Origin: Bifidobacterium erythrocebi
GTDB lineage: Bacteria; Actinomycetota; Actinomycetes; Actinomycetales; Bifidobacteriaceae
Length of the DNA stretch: 64,000 nt
NCBI RefSeq assembly: GCF_012932675.1
Contig: NZ_JAAIIF010000018.1
Coordinates: forward strand, 149,424-213,423
Direction of reading: 5' to 3'
Shown here one piece after another: positions 37,433 through 48,095 of the stretch. The notes below the pieces were generated by a model, which saw nothing but the letters and a program-made list of their open reading frames with translations, made no database searches and was not told the origin of the DNA. Within the stretch, counting starts at the first letter, position 1. Every line of letters starts with the position of its first letter. Made by a program: the position numbers and the translations under genes.

Positions 37433-40114
37433 GTGGCAGACGAAAACAACAATGAAAACGGCCAGTTCGTGCCGGACGGTTCGATGGAACCGCTCAGCCC
37501 GCAGGAAGCGGACAACACCGATTACGGTCTGATGACCGGCGAGCGTATCCAGGTGCGCGACCTGCAGACGGAAATGCGCGAATCCTACCTCGCCTACGCC
37601 ATGAGCGTGATCGTGGATCGAGCGTTGCCCGACGTGCGCGACGGCATGAAGCCGGTGCATCGCCGCGTGGTGTATGCCATGTACGATGGCGGCTACCGCC
37701 CCGATCGTGGCTACTCCAAGTGCGCCCGCGTGGTCGGCGAGGTCATGGGTAAGTACCATCCGCACGGCGACTCCGCGATCTACGACACCCTGGTGCGTAT
37801 GGCGCAGTCCTGGTCCATGCGCTACATGCTCGTCGACGGTCAGGGCAACTTCGGCTCCCCCGGCGACGATCCGGCCGCGGCAATGCGTTACACCGAATGC
37901 CGCATGGCACCGCTCGCCATGGAAATGGTGCGTGACATCGACAAGGACACCGTCGACTTCCTGCCCAACTACGACGGCAAGACCCAGGAGCCGACCGTGC
38001 TTCCGGCGCGATTCCCGAACCTGCTGTGCAACGGTTCGTCCGGCATCGCGGTCGGCATGGCCACCAACATTCCGCCGCACAACATGCGCGAGGTCGCCGA
38101 AGGCGTGCACTGGGCGCTCGATCACCCGGAAGCCAGCCGCGAGGAACTGCTCGACAACCTGATCCGCATCATCAAGGGGCCGGATTTCCCAACCGGCGCC
38201 ACCATCCTCGGTCATAAGGGCATCGAGCAGGCGTACCGTACCGGCCGCGGCCTGATCACCATGCGCGCCGTGGTCAACACCGAAGAGATCAAGGGCCGTA
38301 TGTGCCTGGTCGTCACCGAGCTGCCGTACCAGGTCAACCCCGATAGGCTGGTCGCCTCCATCCGCGAGGCCGTTCGCGACGGCAAGATCCAGGGCATCGC
38401 CGATATGCGCGACGAGACCTCCGGCCGTACCGGCCAGCGACTGGTGCTCGTGCTCAAGCGCGACGCCGTGCCGAAGGTCGTGCTCAACAACCTGTACAAG
38501 CATTCCCAGCTGCAGCAGACCTTCGGCGCCAACATGCTGGCGCTGGTCGACGGCGTGCCGCGCACGCTGAGCCTCGACGCGTTCATCCGCCATTGGATCA
38601 ACCACCAGATCGACGTGATCGCACGCCGTACCGCCTATCTCAAGCGCGAAGCGGAGGAACGCGATCACATCCTGCAGGGTCTGCTCAAGGCACTCGACGC
38701 CATCGAAGAGGTCATCAAGCTGATCCGCAGCAGCCAGGGCCGTGAGGACGCACGCCCGAAGCTGATGGAATTCCTCGACATCGACCAGATCCAGGCCGAC
38801 GCCATCCTGTCGATGCAGCTGGTGCGACTGGCCAACATGGAAGCGCAGAAGATCGTCGACGAGCACAACGAGCTCATGCGCAAGATCGCCGACTACAACG
38901 ACATCCTCGCCAACCCGGGCCGCCAGCGCAAGATCGTCGGCGACGAACTCGACGAGATCGTGGCCAAGTACGGCGACGACCGCCGCACCAAGATCCTGCC
39001 GTTCAGCGGCGAGATGAACGTCGAGGACCTCATCCCCGAGGAGAACGTGGTGGTCACTGTCACGCACTCCGGCTTCATCAAGCGCACCAAGGCCGACGAA
39101 TACCGTGCACAGCATCGCGGCGGCAAGGGCATCAAGGGCGCGAAGCTGCGTGAGGACGATGTGGTCGACCACTTCTTCCTGACCAGCACGCACAACTGGC
39201 TGCTGTTCTTCACCAACAAGGGTCGCGTGTACCGTTTGAAGGCTTACGAACTGCCGGAGGGATCGCGTGATTCCAAGGGCCAGCATGTGGCGAACCTGCT
39301 GCAGTTCGGCCCGGGCGAGACCATCCAGACCGTGCTGTCGATCCCGAACTACGAGGTCGCCAAGTACCTGGTGCTCGCCACCCGTTCCGGCAAGGTGAAG
39401 AAGACCGCACTGGCTGAATACGATTCCCCGCGCCAGGGCGGCCTGATCGCGGTGCGTCTCATGACCGACGAGAACGGCGAGAACGCCGACGAGCTCATCG
39501 GCGCCGCGCTGTGCAACGCCGATGACGAGATCATCCTGGTGTCCAGGCAGGGCATGAGCCTGAAGTTCGAAGCCAATGATGAGCAGCTGCGCCCGATGGG
39601 CCGCCAGACCGCCGGCGTGCAGGGCATGAAGTTCCGCGACGGCGACGAGCTGCTGGCCATGGATGTGGTGTGGGGCGATTCCGACAAGGATCTGCTTGTG
39701 GTCACCAACGAGGGCTTCGCCAAGCGCTCCGCCGTCAGCGAATACCGTCTGCAGGGGCGCAACGGCTACGGCGTCAAGGCTTTGCAGCTGGCCGAAGGCC
39801 GCGGCTCCCTGGTCGGCGCGCTGATCGTCTCCGAAGACGACCAGGTGATGGCCATCATGAAGTCCGGCAAGGTGATCCGTTCCGATGTGGCCGAGGTCAA
39901 GCGCACCGGCCGTAACACGCAGGGTGTCACGCTTGCCAAGCCCGACAAGAACGACGAGATCATCTCCATCGCGCTGAATGCCGACAAGGACGATGCCGAC
40001 GAGCAGGACGACGCCCAGCCCGCAGGCCAGTCCGAGCCGTCCGATTCCGCCGATCAGCCGGCCGGGCAGCCCGTTGACGGACAGAATGTGAACACCGGGG
40101 CCGATGCCGAGTAA
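37433..40114 (+). CDS. gyrA: DNA gyrase subunit A
   Basis: 893 residues. Breakage-reunion subunit of gyrase. The quinolone-resistance region reads [11 protein letters not shown], with Ser114 and Asp118 equal to E. coli S83 and D87, the sensitive-type residues. Catalytic Tyr is Y153 in AMRYTECRM. The C-terminal beta-pinwheel includes the GyrA-box-like QRGGKGIKG region. Start GTG 37433 has GGAGGAAAA just upstream; in-frame sequence back to 37361 is leader. Confidence 0.97.
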   Translation: MADENNNENGQFVPDGSMEPLSPQEADNTDYGLMTGERIQVRDLQTEMRESYLAYAMSVIVDRALPDVRDGMKPVHRRVVYAMYDGGYRPDRGYSKCARVVGEVMGKYHPHGDSAIYDTLVRMAQSWSMRYMLVDGQGNFGSPGDDPAAAMRYTECRMAPLAMEMVRDIDKDTVDFLPNYDGKTQEPTVLPARFPNLLCNGSSGIAVGMATNIPPHNMREVAEGVHWALDHPEASREELLDNLIRIIKGPDFPTGATILGHKGIEQAYRTGRGLITMRAVVNTEEIKGRMCLVVTELPYQVNPDRLVASIREAVRDGKIQGIADMRDETSGRTGQRLVLVLKRDAVPKVVLNNLYKHSQLQQTFGANMLALVDGVPRTLSLDAFIRHWINHQIDVIARRTAYLKREAEERDHILQGLLKALDAIEEVIKLIRSSQGREDARPKLMEFLDIDQIQADAILSMQLVRLANMEAQKIVDEHNELMRKIADYNDILANPGRQRKIVGDELDEIVAKYGDDRRTKILPFSGEMNVEDLIPEENVVVTVTHSGFIKRTKADEYRAQHRGGKGIKGAKLREDDVVDHFFLTSTHNWLLFFTNKGRVYRLKAYELPEGSRDSKGQHVANLLQFGPGETIQTVLSIPNYEVAKYLVLATRSGKVKKTALAEYDSPRQGGLIAVRLMTDENGENADELIGAALCNADDEIILVSRQGMSLKFEANDEQLRPMGRQTAGVQGMKFRDGDELLAMDVVWGDSDKDLLVVTNEGFAKRSAVSEYRLQGRNGYGVKALQLAEGRGSLVGALIVSEDDQVMAIMKSGKVIRSDVAEVKRTGRNTQGVTLAKPDKNDEIISIALNADKDDADEQDDAQPAGQSEPSDSADQPAGQPVDGQNVNTGADAE

Positions 40115-40169
40115 TCGTCGGTAAAGATTGCTAGTCTCGGCTAGAGATAGCGAAGCATGAAGGAGCAAC

Positions 40170-40772
40170 ATGAGCGACGACAAGCCTGAAGAGAACGTGA
40201 CCCCCGAAACCGCCGAGGCTCCGGCGAACGCCAACGTGGCCGCGGCGGCCGATCAGCCGCGCGATACGGTCGACGCTCCGCGCGAGGCACGTTCCGTGTC
40301 GAGCCAGTCCCCCGCCGTCGAGAAGCCGCATACCTTCCCGAAGGCGACCTCGACCACGCCCACCGGTGTTCCGGTGCGTCCGGCTCCGAGCGGCAAGCGC
40401 GGAACGCCGCGCGCACGTCGTATGAACCTGTCGCTCACCCGCCTGAACGCGTGGAGCGTCGCCAAGGTGTCGTTCATGATGTCGCTTGCATGGGGCATCA
40501 TCCAGGTCATCGCGGCGGGCCTGATCTGGATGCTGCTGAACGTGATCGGCGTATTCGACCAGCTCACGCAGATCGTCGCCTCCACCGGTCTTGACGCCGG
40601 CGGACTGAACCTCACCGACGTGTTCTCGCTGAGCTCGGTGCTCTCCGCGGTCACGATCTTCTCCATCGTCGAAATCGTGCTGTTCACCCTGCTCGCGTCC
40701 ATCGTCGCACTGATCTACAACGTGGTGAGCTCGCTGGTCGGCGGCGTGCACATCACACTCGGCGACGACTGA
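40170..40772 (+). CDS. DUF3566-family membrane protein
   Basis: 200 residues. A disordered N-terminus (1-80), then LSLTRLNAWSVAKVSFM and two hydrophobic segments (about 104-132 and 160-190) typical of DUF3566. The family is almost always next to gyrA in actinobacteria. Function unknown. It ends before terminator 40805-40838. Confidence 0.92.
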   Translation: MSDDKPEENVTPETAEAPANANVAAAADQPRDTVDAPREARSVSSQSPAVEKPHTFPKATSTTPTGVPVRPAPSGKRGTPRARRMNLSLTRLNAWSVAKVSFMMSLAWGIIQVIAAGLIWMLLNVIGVFDQLTQIVASTGLDAGGLNLTDVFSLSSVLSAVTIFSIVEIVLFTLLASIVALIYNVVSSLVGGVHITLGDD

Positions 40773-40804
40773 TACGACCGATACGGCAGATAGCAAAAAC
40801 CTCA

Positions 40805-40838
40805 AACGGGTGGCGGATGATTCCGCCGCCCGTTTTTT
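40805..40838 (+). terminator. Intrinsic terminator after DUF3566
   Basis: AACGGGTGGCGGA/TCCGCCGCCCGTT stem followed by TTTTTT. Confidence 0.9.
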
Positions 40839-40951
40839 GTTGGCCGCGGGCTCGACTGTGTGGTGAAACGGCCGTGTATGCCGGCATTACGGTTGCCGGC
40901 TATGTAATGTGATATGGCTCACATTCGACCGTCGGGTGTGAAACATGCCGA

Positions 40952-40979
40952 TTGACGGATCAGGGTGAACGTGTATAGT
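40952..40979 (+). promoter_or_regulatory. Putative msmK promoter and long leader
   Basis: TTGACG (40952-40957) and TATAGT (40974-40979) are 16 bp apart, giving a leader of about 175 nt up to ATG 41164. The leader contains CGAGG-AGGA-CCTCG and other short hairpins, which could regulate translation. No riboswitch is recognised. Between 40839 and 40951 lies only GCCGGCA...TGCCGGC, a small hairpin. Confidence 0.55.
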
Positions 40980-41163
40980 AGGCAGAAGGCTCAACGAGGA
41001 GGACCTCGCTGAACCCAAAACCAAACAAGTAAACGCAGAAGTTTGCGGTTTGCCTGAATGTTTGCAGCGATGCGAACGGGCAGGTGATTCACAGATCGAA
41101 GCACCGAAAATCCCTTTACAACGGATCGTGAGGCACGTACCTGCCTCTGAAAGGATTGCAATT

Positions 41164-42291
<1,128 letters not shown>

Positions 42292-42362
42292 GTCGAGTGA
42301 CGGGCCGCAAGGCCGGTCGTTTCAGACTTGACCAGATTCTCGACTGAGCTGGTCAACCATTA

Positions 42363-42432
42363 AACGAGACGTTTTCTCTTCCTCTCTAACCGTCTCGTTG
42401 GAGAAGCCCCGCTATGATGCGGGGCTTCTTTT
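42363..42432 (+). terminator. CU-loop hairpin plus terminator after msmK (possible 3'-derived RNA)
   Basis: Hairpin AACGAGACG (42363-42371)/CGTCTCGTT (42391-42399) exposes a 19-nt pyrimidine loop (TCTCTTCCTCTCT core). It is followed by an intrinsic terminator, AGAAGCCCCGC/GCGGGGCTTCT then TTT (42402-42432). The terminator is certain; a regulatory RNA here is inference. Confidence 0.7.
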
Positions 42433-42545
42433 GTTGTCTTTCCGCACGGTCTGTGCACGTCGGCCAATTCGCTCGTCGGCCAATCATGGAACACGATAGT
42501 TCATTCATAGTCCATGGGGAGGTGGCGCGGGTAAAATCATGAGCC

Positions 42546-43958
42546 ATGATCCCAAATCCAAATGATGTGTCCCAATTGGACCCCCGTGCCGCCATGGCGA
42601 CTTCCGTGAACGCGGAAGGCGATTCGGACGACGCGGCAGAACCGCAGGCTCTGAAAATCACAGCGGCGAGCTCCAACCCGAAGATGTTCACGCTGCCGTG
42701 GTACCAGCCGCTCGCCTCCTGGCCGCAGGATCTCTTGGCCAATCTTCCGCGAGGCATCTCAAGGCACGTTGTGCGCTTCGTGCACGTAGGCGATGAAGTC
42801 TACGCGATGAAGGAAATCACCAAGCAGATGGCGGAACGCGAATACGAGAACCTTCGCCGTCTGCAGAAGCTGGAACTGCCGGCAGTCACGCCGATCGCCG
42901 TGGTCACCGGGCGCCACGACCGCAACGGGGAGCCGCTGGAGGCCATTCTGGTCACCAAGCATCTGAAGTTCTCCCTGCCGTATCGCGCGCTGTTCGCCCG
43001 CAACCTTCGCCCCGATACCGCCGAGCGTCTGATCGACGCCCTGGCCGTGCTGATGGTGCGCCTGCACCTCGCCGGCTTCTACTGGGGCGACGTGTCCCTG
43101 TCCAACGTGCTGTTCCTGCGTGACGCCGACGCGTTCACGGCGTTCCTGGTGGATGCCGAGACCGGCGACCTGCAGATCAATCTGACGGAAGGCCAGCGCG
43201 AATACGATATCGATCTGGCACGCACCAACATCATCGGCGAACTCATGGATCTGAGCTATGGCAAGCTGCTGCCGGGCGATGTGGACGAGATCGAGATCGG
43301 CAACCGTCTGGTCGACCGCTACCATTCGCTGTGGAGCGCGCTCACCGACACCGACAAGTTCAAGCCCGACGAGATGTGGAAGATCGAGAAGCGCGTCAAC
43401 AAGCTGAACGATCTCGGCTTCGATGTGGACGAGCTGGAAATGAAGACCACCGAGGACGGCAAGCGCGTGCTGGTCCGTCCGCGTGTGGTGGATGCCGGCT
43501 ATGCGTCCCGCAAGTTGCTGCGTCTTACCGGCCTTGATGTGCAGGAGAACCAGGCACGTCGACTGCTCAACGATCTTGACGCGTACCGTGCCTCCACCTG
43601 GCGTGAGGGCGAGGACCTGGAAATCGTGGCTACCGATTGGATGCGTGAGGTGTTCGAACCGACCGTCCGCATGATCCCGCGCGAATACCGTTCCCAGATC
43701 CAGCCGGCGCAGTTCTTCCACGAGGTTCTGACCCATCGCTGGTACTTGGCCGAAAAGGCCGGCCATGACGTGCCGATGGCGGAAGCGGTGAAGAGCTATA
43801 TCGACAACGTGCTGCCGAACTACAAGCTCGACGACAAGGCCATCAGCGCCCTGCTGGAAGAAGCGGATTCGGGCGTCATCGACGATGACAGCACCTATGG
43901 CGACGATGACGGCTACGACCCCGATTACGATCCCGATGCGGTCGTGTGGAGCCACTGA
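42546..43958 (+). CDS. DUF4032 protein with a kinase-like fold
   Basis: 470 residues. After a disordered N-terminus (about 1-40), a lipopolysaccharide-kinase-like domain shows VYAMKEI (possible ATP lysine), GFYWGDVSLSNVLFL (catalytic-loop-like, D present) and FLVDAETGDL (metal-loop-like). The C-terminal DUF4032 region (about 270-470) follows and ends in a very acidic tail. Substrate unknown. GGGGAGG lies too far upstream (22 nt) to be a good RBS for ATG 42546; ATG at residue 17 lacks any RBS, so the start is moderately uncertain. Confidence 0.85.
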   Translation: MIPNPNDVSQLDPRAAMATSVNAEGDSDDAAEPQALKITAASSNPKMFTLPWYQPLASWPQDLLANLPRGISRHVVRFVHVGDEVYAMKEITKQMAEREYENLRRLQKLELPAVTPIAVVTGRHDRNGEPLEAILVTKHLKFSLPYRALFARNLRPDTAERLIDALAVLMVRLHLAGFYWGDVSLSNVLFLRDADAFTAFLVDAETGDLQINLTEGQREYDIDLARTNIIGELMDLSYGKLLPGDVDEIEIGNRLVDRYHSLWSALTDTDKFKPDEMWKIEKRVNKLNDLGFDVDELEMKTTEDGKRVLVRPRVVDAGYASRKLLRLTGLDVQENQARRLLNDLDAYRASTWREGEDLEIVATDWMREVFEPTVRMIPREYRSQIQPAQFFHEVLTHRWYLAEKAGHDVPMAEAVKSYIDNVLPNYKLDDKAISALLEEADSGVIDDDSTYGDDDGYDPDYDPDAVVWSH

Positions 43959-44090
43959 TCGGCGTCTCGTCGCCGGGGATCCGCTGAATGGATCTTAGGC
44001 TGCTATATATATATCCCGTCTGGACGATTGTCTGGGCGGGATACGCATATCTGCATGCATCGAGCCGTTCGGGCATGGCGAGCCGGGCGC

Positions 44091-44219
44091 AAAAGAAAAC
44101 CCCGGCGCGGGGAACGCCGGGGAGAGAAGAAAAAGGAGAAAGAAGAAGAGATTGAATTATGCGGGCCTTGCGGTTCCGCCCGAATTGCTTCGGTAATTGC
44201 TATATAACCACCCGTTGCT
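44091..44219 (-). ncRNA. CU-rich intergenic small RNA candidate, copy 2
   Basis: On the minus strand: GGTTATATAG (44219-44210), a 49-nt variable part including CCGAA...TTCGG, ATAATTCAATC (44160-44150), a pyrimidine tract, hairpin CCCCGGCG (44122-44115) / CGCCGGGG (44107-44100), T-rich tail TTTTCTTTT (44099-44091). It is separated from rlmB by that gene's own terminator. Downstream lies only the end of the convergent DUF4032 gene. Confidence 0.6.
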
Positions 44220-44274
44220 GTGTTCCCCGCTGGGATTTCCTGAGAGTTCGCCGCTATAAGCTGGGAAAAGTCAT

Positions 44275-44310
44275 AAAAAATCGCCCTCTGGAACCTCCAG
44301 AGGGCGATTC
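44275..44310 (-). terminator. Intrinsic terminator of rlmB
   Basis: On the minus strand, 14-bp arms AATCGCCCTCTGGA / TCCAGAGGGCGATT are followed by TTTTTT. It lies 51 nt after the rlmB stop. Confidence 0.92.
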
Positions 44311-44360
44311 AATAATCATTCGTGCCTTGCTGGCACCGTGCTGATCAAGCGATTGGATGA

Positions 44361-45353
44361 TCAGCGGTCGGCAGCCTTGCGGCGCTCATTGGCCACGGCA
44401 TACAGGCTGATGCCAGCCGCGACGGACGCGTTCAGGGATTCCACTTGGCTGGAGATCGGAATGCCGGCGATGGCGTCGCAAGCCTCGCGGACCAGACGGC
44501 TCAGGCCCTTGCCCTCCGAACCGAGCACCACGACCAACGGATCGGTTTCGAAGCCGGTCTCGCCCACCAGCTTGTCGCCGCCGCCGTCAAGACCCACCAC
44601 ATAGTAGCCACGGGCCTTCAGCGCCTCGATGGCCTTGGTGAGGTTGACCACGCGGCACACCGGCAGATGGGCCGCGGCTCCGGCCGACACCTTCCACGCG
44701 GCGGCGGTCACCGAAGCGGAACGGCGTTCCGGCAGAATCACGCCATTGGCGCCGAACGCAGCGGCGGAACGGATCACCGCGCCGAGGTTCTGCGGGTCGG
44801 TCACGCCGTCCAACGCGATGAACAGCGGGCGTGCGCTGATGCGCGCGGCCGCGGAGTTGGCGGCCTCCATGGCGCGGGACTTCTTGTCGGCCCTGTCGGC
44901 AAGCTCCGCCAGCGAGGAATACTGGTACGGTTCGACCTTCAGAATCACGCCCTGATGGTTGCCGGACCTGGCGATGCGATCCATCTCCAGACGGTCCGCT
45001 TCCATCATGCGCAGCCCACGGGCGCCTGCGATCTTGACGATTTCGCGGGTGCGGTCGTCATGCTCGATGCGGGACATCATGTACAGCGTGTTCGACGGTA
45101 CGCCTACGCGCAGCGCCTCAAGCACGGAGTTGCGGCCGAATACCAGATCCGTGGTGTTGCCCGTCGAGAACTTGTCGGCGCGACGACGAGCCGCCAGTCG
45201 CGGATCGGACATCTTGCGTCGATCAGCAGCCTTCTTGGCCGCATATGCCTTGTGATACACGCGATCTTCCGCCTTGGGAGTCGGTCCCTTGCCGCGAAGC
45301 GCGTTCCTATGCTTTCCACCCGACCCCTTGGTCGGTCCTTTCTTAAGTGCCAT
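44361..45353 (-). CDS. rlmB: 23S rRNA 2'-O-methyltransferase, RlmB/SpoU type
   Basis: 330 residues. SpoU-type (SPOUT) methyltransferase; RlmB methylates G2251 of 23S rRNA. Basic N-terminal extension (about 1-75), a substrate-binding domain (VFGRNSVLEAL), and the catalytic domain with motifs FIALDGVTDPQNLGAVIR, LVVVLGSEGKGL and IPISSQVESLNASVA. It could methylate tRNA instead, but length and motifs favour RlmB. ATG 45353 gives MALKKGPTKG; the RBS is weak. Confidence 0.92.
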   Translation of the reverse strand: MALKKGPTKGSGGKHRNALRGKGPTPKAEDRVYHKAYAAKKAADRRKMSDPRLAARRRADKFSTGNTTDLVFGRNSVLEALRVGVPSNTLYMMSRIEHDDRTREIVKIAGARGLRMMEADRLEMDRIARSGNHQGVILKVEPYQYSSLAELADRADKKSRAMEAANSAAARISARPLFIALDGVTDPQNLGAVIRSAAAFGANGVILPERRSASVTAAAWKVSAGAAAHLPVCRVVNLTKAIEALKARGYYVVGLDGGGDKLVGETGFETDPLVVVLGSEGKGLSRLVREACDAIAGIPISSQVESLNASVAAGISLYAVANERRKAADR

Positions 45354-45528
45354 GTGTCCCATTGTCCCAGCACCCCGCGTCATACCGCATGCCGCTGATG
45401 GCATGGGGCGGTGGGTTACGGGGCGAATAAAGAACGGCACCCCGTTGCCGATGGTGCCGTTCTGAAAGCCGTTGCGGATCTATCGTGTATGGGACCGGCT
45501 GATGGTCCTCGCCCGATCCGCTCGGGAA

Positions 45529-47100
45529 TCAGTTGCCGTTATCGCTGCTCTGGCAGGAGCCGTCCGTGGAACCGTCGCATTGGCTGTTCTGGTCCTGGTC
45601 GGTCTGGCCGTTGGTCGTGGAGTTCTGGTTCTGATTCTGGTTTTGGTTCTGGTTCTGATTGTTGGCGTTCTGTTGTTCCTGCTGACTGCGCTGCGCGTCG
45701 GCATCGGCCTGTTGCTTGGCGCTGATCGAGGCGTTGACGTCGGAGGTGGCCTTCTGCAGCTGTGATTTTGCGTTGTTCACATCGGACTGGGCCGGCTTGC
45801 TCTGGCCTGCGACGTTGTTCGCGTTACTGATCGCGTTCTGTAATGCGGTGCGCGTGCTTTCGTCCGCGACCTTGCCTGCGGAGTTGTTCAGCACGGTCTG
45901 CGCGTTGCTGATATTGGCGTTCAGATCAGATTTCAGCGCGCTGATGTCCTTGTCACTCTTGCTGCCGTTCGCCGCATCCAGGGCGTCTTCGATTGCCGTG
46001 CGCGCTTCCTTGGCCTGCTTGGCGGCGTTCTTGAAGCTGGTGGTGTTGCTTTTCAGCTCGGCTTTCTTCATGTCCGCGGAGCAGGAGGCCTTGGTGGTGA
46101 CGGACGAGGCATTGGAAATCGCCTGATTGAGGTCGGTCAGCGTCTGCTGGTTGTCCACGGTTCCGGCGGCGGGCGCGTTCTGCTGGGCTTTCGTGACTTC
46201 CGCATTCAGCTTCTTGACGGCGCTGTTGTACGAGGATTGCGCGCTTGTGCAGGCGGCGTAGGCGAGTTTTCCGCTGTTCGACCGGAAGAACGCCACGCCT
46301 CCGGCGATAAGCGCTATGACCACGATGACCGCAATGACGATTCCGGCGATCTTCCCCTTGGAAAGCTTCTTCGAACCCTTGCCTGAGCCCGATTCGTCCT
46401 TGTCCTCATCGTCCTGCTCGTCCTCGGGCGGAATGCTCGGCGGCAGAATCGTGGGCTGCGTTGGCGTGGAGATGGTACGCGGGGTGGTCTGTCCGGCCAT
46501 GCGCGGCTGCATGGTTTCGGGGTTGAAGACCTGCGTGGACTGGGTGTTCTGATCGGCGAACATGGTGCCCGGCATGCCCTGTACGTTCTGTGGCATGGCC
46601 TGCGTGGCCTGCAACGGCGACATCGTCTGGGTTTCCTGTGCCGACGGCATGGCGGGCATCGCCTGGGTTGCCTGCGGTTGGGCCGGCGTCATGGGCGTGG
46701 CCTGATTCATCGGCATTGTGGAGAACGCCTGCGTAGGCTGTGCTACCTGCGGCATGGCCTGAGTGGGTTGCGCGGGTTGCGCTGCCTGCGTGGCTTGCAT
46801 TGCCTGCGTGGACTGCACGGGTTGCGGCACGGCCTGCGTAGGTGCTGCCGTTTGCGCACCGGGCGCAAATCCCTCTTCGAATTCCCATAACGGCGGCATG
46901 GCCTGCGTCTCACCCAAGTCACGGGGCTCCTCCGCAGGGTCCACAGCGGGATTCGCACCGGGGGCGAACGCCTGCGTTGCCCCGGTGCTCCAGGTCTGCT
47001 GTTGCGACTGGTTCAGTATGGTGGTCTCCTCGTCGGACGGGCGGGCGGCATGGGGCTTGTGCTGGAAGTCGAAATTGAATTCGCCATTGGGATCGGTCAT
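45529..47100 (-). CDS. TQAM-repeat membrane protein of unknown function
   Basis: 523 residues. N-terminal cytoplasmic half (about 1-225) is Gln/Pro/Thr/Met-rich with 11 copies of TQ[A/T/V][M/F/V/A], such as GETQAM, PTQAF and STQVF, after DEETTIL near residue 25. A Lys-rich patch and one transmembrane helix (IAGIVIAVIVVIALIAGGVAFF, about 250-272) follow. The external half has two Cys (in YAACTSA and KASCSAD), coiled-coil-like Ala/Lys/Asn sequence and an Asn/Gln-rich tail ending with two more Cys. No family recognised. The Thr array looks like multiple kinase target sites. RBS AAGGAG fits ATG 47100. Confidence 0.8.
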   Translation of the reverse strand: MTDPNGEFNFDFQHKPHAARPSDEETTILNQSQQQTWSTGATQAFAPGANPAVDPAEEPRDLGETQAMPPLWEFEEGFAPGAQTAAPTQAVPQPVQSTQAMQATQAAQPAQPTQAMPQVAQPTQAFSTMPMNQATPMTPAQPQATQAMPAMPSAQETQTMSPLQATQAMPQNVQGMPGTMFADQNTQSTQVFNPETMQPRMAGQTTPRTISTPTQPTILPPSIPPEDEQDDEDKDESGSGKGSKKLSKGKIAGIVIAVIVVIALIAGGVAFFRSNSGKLAYAACTSAQSSYNSAVKKLNAEVTKAQQNAPAAGTVDNQQTLTDLNQAISNASSVTTKASCSADMKKAELKSNTTSFKNAAKQAKEARTAIEDALDAANGSKSDKDISALKSDLNANISNAQTVLNNSAGKVADESTRTALQNAISNANNVAGQSKPAQSDVNNAKSQLQKATSDVNASISAKQQADADAQRSQQEQQNANNQNQNQNQNQNQNSTTNGQTDQDQNSQCDGSTDGSCQSSDNGN

Positions 47101-47177
47101 GGTTGTGCTCCTTATATATGCGAAGGCGGCCGGTAAAGGCCGCCGAAACGAGTGATGTGCGCCGTCTGCGAAGTCGA

Positions 47178-47759
47178 TCAGTCGGAGATGTGCGCGCGGT
47201 AGAAGTGCTCATAGGAACGACTCGGTGTCGGTCCACGCTGCCCTTGGTAATGCGATCCGACGCCGGCGGAACCGTACGGATGCTCGGCCGGGGAGCTGAG
47301 TTGGAAGAAGCACATCTGGCCGATCTTCATGCCGGGCCACAGCTTCACCGGCAGTGTGGATACGTTGGAAAGCTCCAACGTGATATGCCCCTCGAAACCA
47401 GGGTCGATGAAGCCTGCCGTGGAATGGGTCAGGATGCCCAGTCGGCCCAGCGAGCTCTTGCCCTCCAGTCGTGCCGCGATGCTGGCATCGAGCTTCACAT
47501 ATTCCCATGTGGATCCCAGCGCGAACTCCCCCGGGTGCAGAATCCACGGCTCGTCCGCCTTGACCTCGAACTGTTCGGTCAGTTCGCCCTGATTCTCGGC
47601 GGGATCGACATAGGTGTAGGCATGGTTGTTGAACAAGCGGAAGAAACGGTCGAGCCTGACATCGATCGAAGCGGGCTGCACCATCTCGGGCGTCCACGGA
47701 TCCAATGAAATATGGCCCTCGGCCTGTGCGGCCAGAATGTCGCGGTCGGACAACAGCAT
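47178..47759 (-). CDS. dcd: dCTP deaminase (possibly dUMP-forming)
   Basis: 193 residues. Makes dUTP (or dUMP in the bifunctional form) from dCTP for dTMP synthesis. Motifs: [45 protein letters not shown] with the catalytic Glu, and [14 protein letters not shown] near the C-terminus. RBS GAGGAG before ATG 47759. The inverted repeat ACTGAC-C-GTCAGT (47786-47798) lies upstream. TQAM gene follows 77 nt downstream. Confidence 0.97.
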   Translation of the reverse strand: MLLSDRDILAAQAEGHISLDPWTPEMVQPASIDVRLDRFFRLFNNHAYTYVDPAENQGELTEQFEVKADEPWILHPGEFALGSTWEYVKLDASIAARLEGKSSLGRLGILTHSTAGFIDPGFEGHITLELSNVSTLPVKLWPGMKIGQMCFFQLSSPAEHPYGSAGVGSHYQGQRGPTPSRSYEHFYRAHISD

Positions 47760-47906
47760 GAAAGCTCCTCGAAAACGGAAACGGTACTGACCGTCAGTCT
47801 AGTGCCTGCGGCCTATCGGTTCATAATCGATGCCCCTGGCATCGGAAGCGTTCAGGAATTCTCAGGAATTTATCAGACAACCGTATCGGTAAGCACAGAA
47901 ACATGC

Positions 47907-48029
47907 GGTTATATGGAACATGTCGAAAGCAATCGAAGCCTTCGGCCCGGGCCATTGGCTCCGATAATTGAATCTTCTTCTTCTCTCCTTTCTCTGTCCC
48001 CGGTGGTAACCCCACCGGGGTTTCCTTTT
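47907..48029 (+). ncRNA. CU-rich intergenic small RNA candidate, copy 3
   Basis: GGTTATATGG (47907-47916), a variable part with GAAGCCTTC-like pairing, ATAATTGAATC (47964-47974), pyrimidine tract to about 47997, hairpin CCCCGGTGG (47998-48006) / CCACCGGGG (48012-48020), then TTTCCTTTT (48021-48029). It fills most of the 336-bp gap between dcd and the antiporter; both neighbours are on the minus strand, so the element is not a leader of either. Confidence 0.6.
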
Positions 48030-48095
48030 ATCAGAGCAAATCCAGGCAAAACCGGCCTGCCGGGTTTCCGCGTGCAGCGCCCCGGCAGACCCGGA

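Noticed and set aside
35360..40234. 1624-aa open frame on the minus strand
   Set aside because: Exact shadow of gyrB and gyrA; rich in His/Ala/Gly/Val as expected from antisense of GC-rich codons, with no domains.
40773..41163. Possible tRNA-Ile/tRNA-Ala genes after gyrA-DUF3566, as in other actinobacteria
   Set aside because: No cloverleaf or GTTCGA T-loop is present in this gap.
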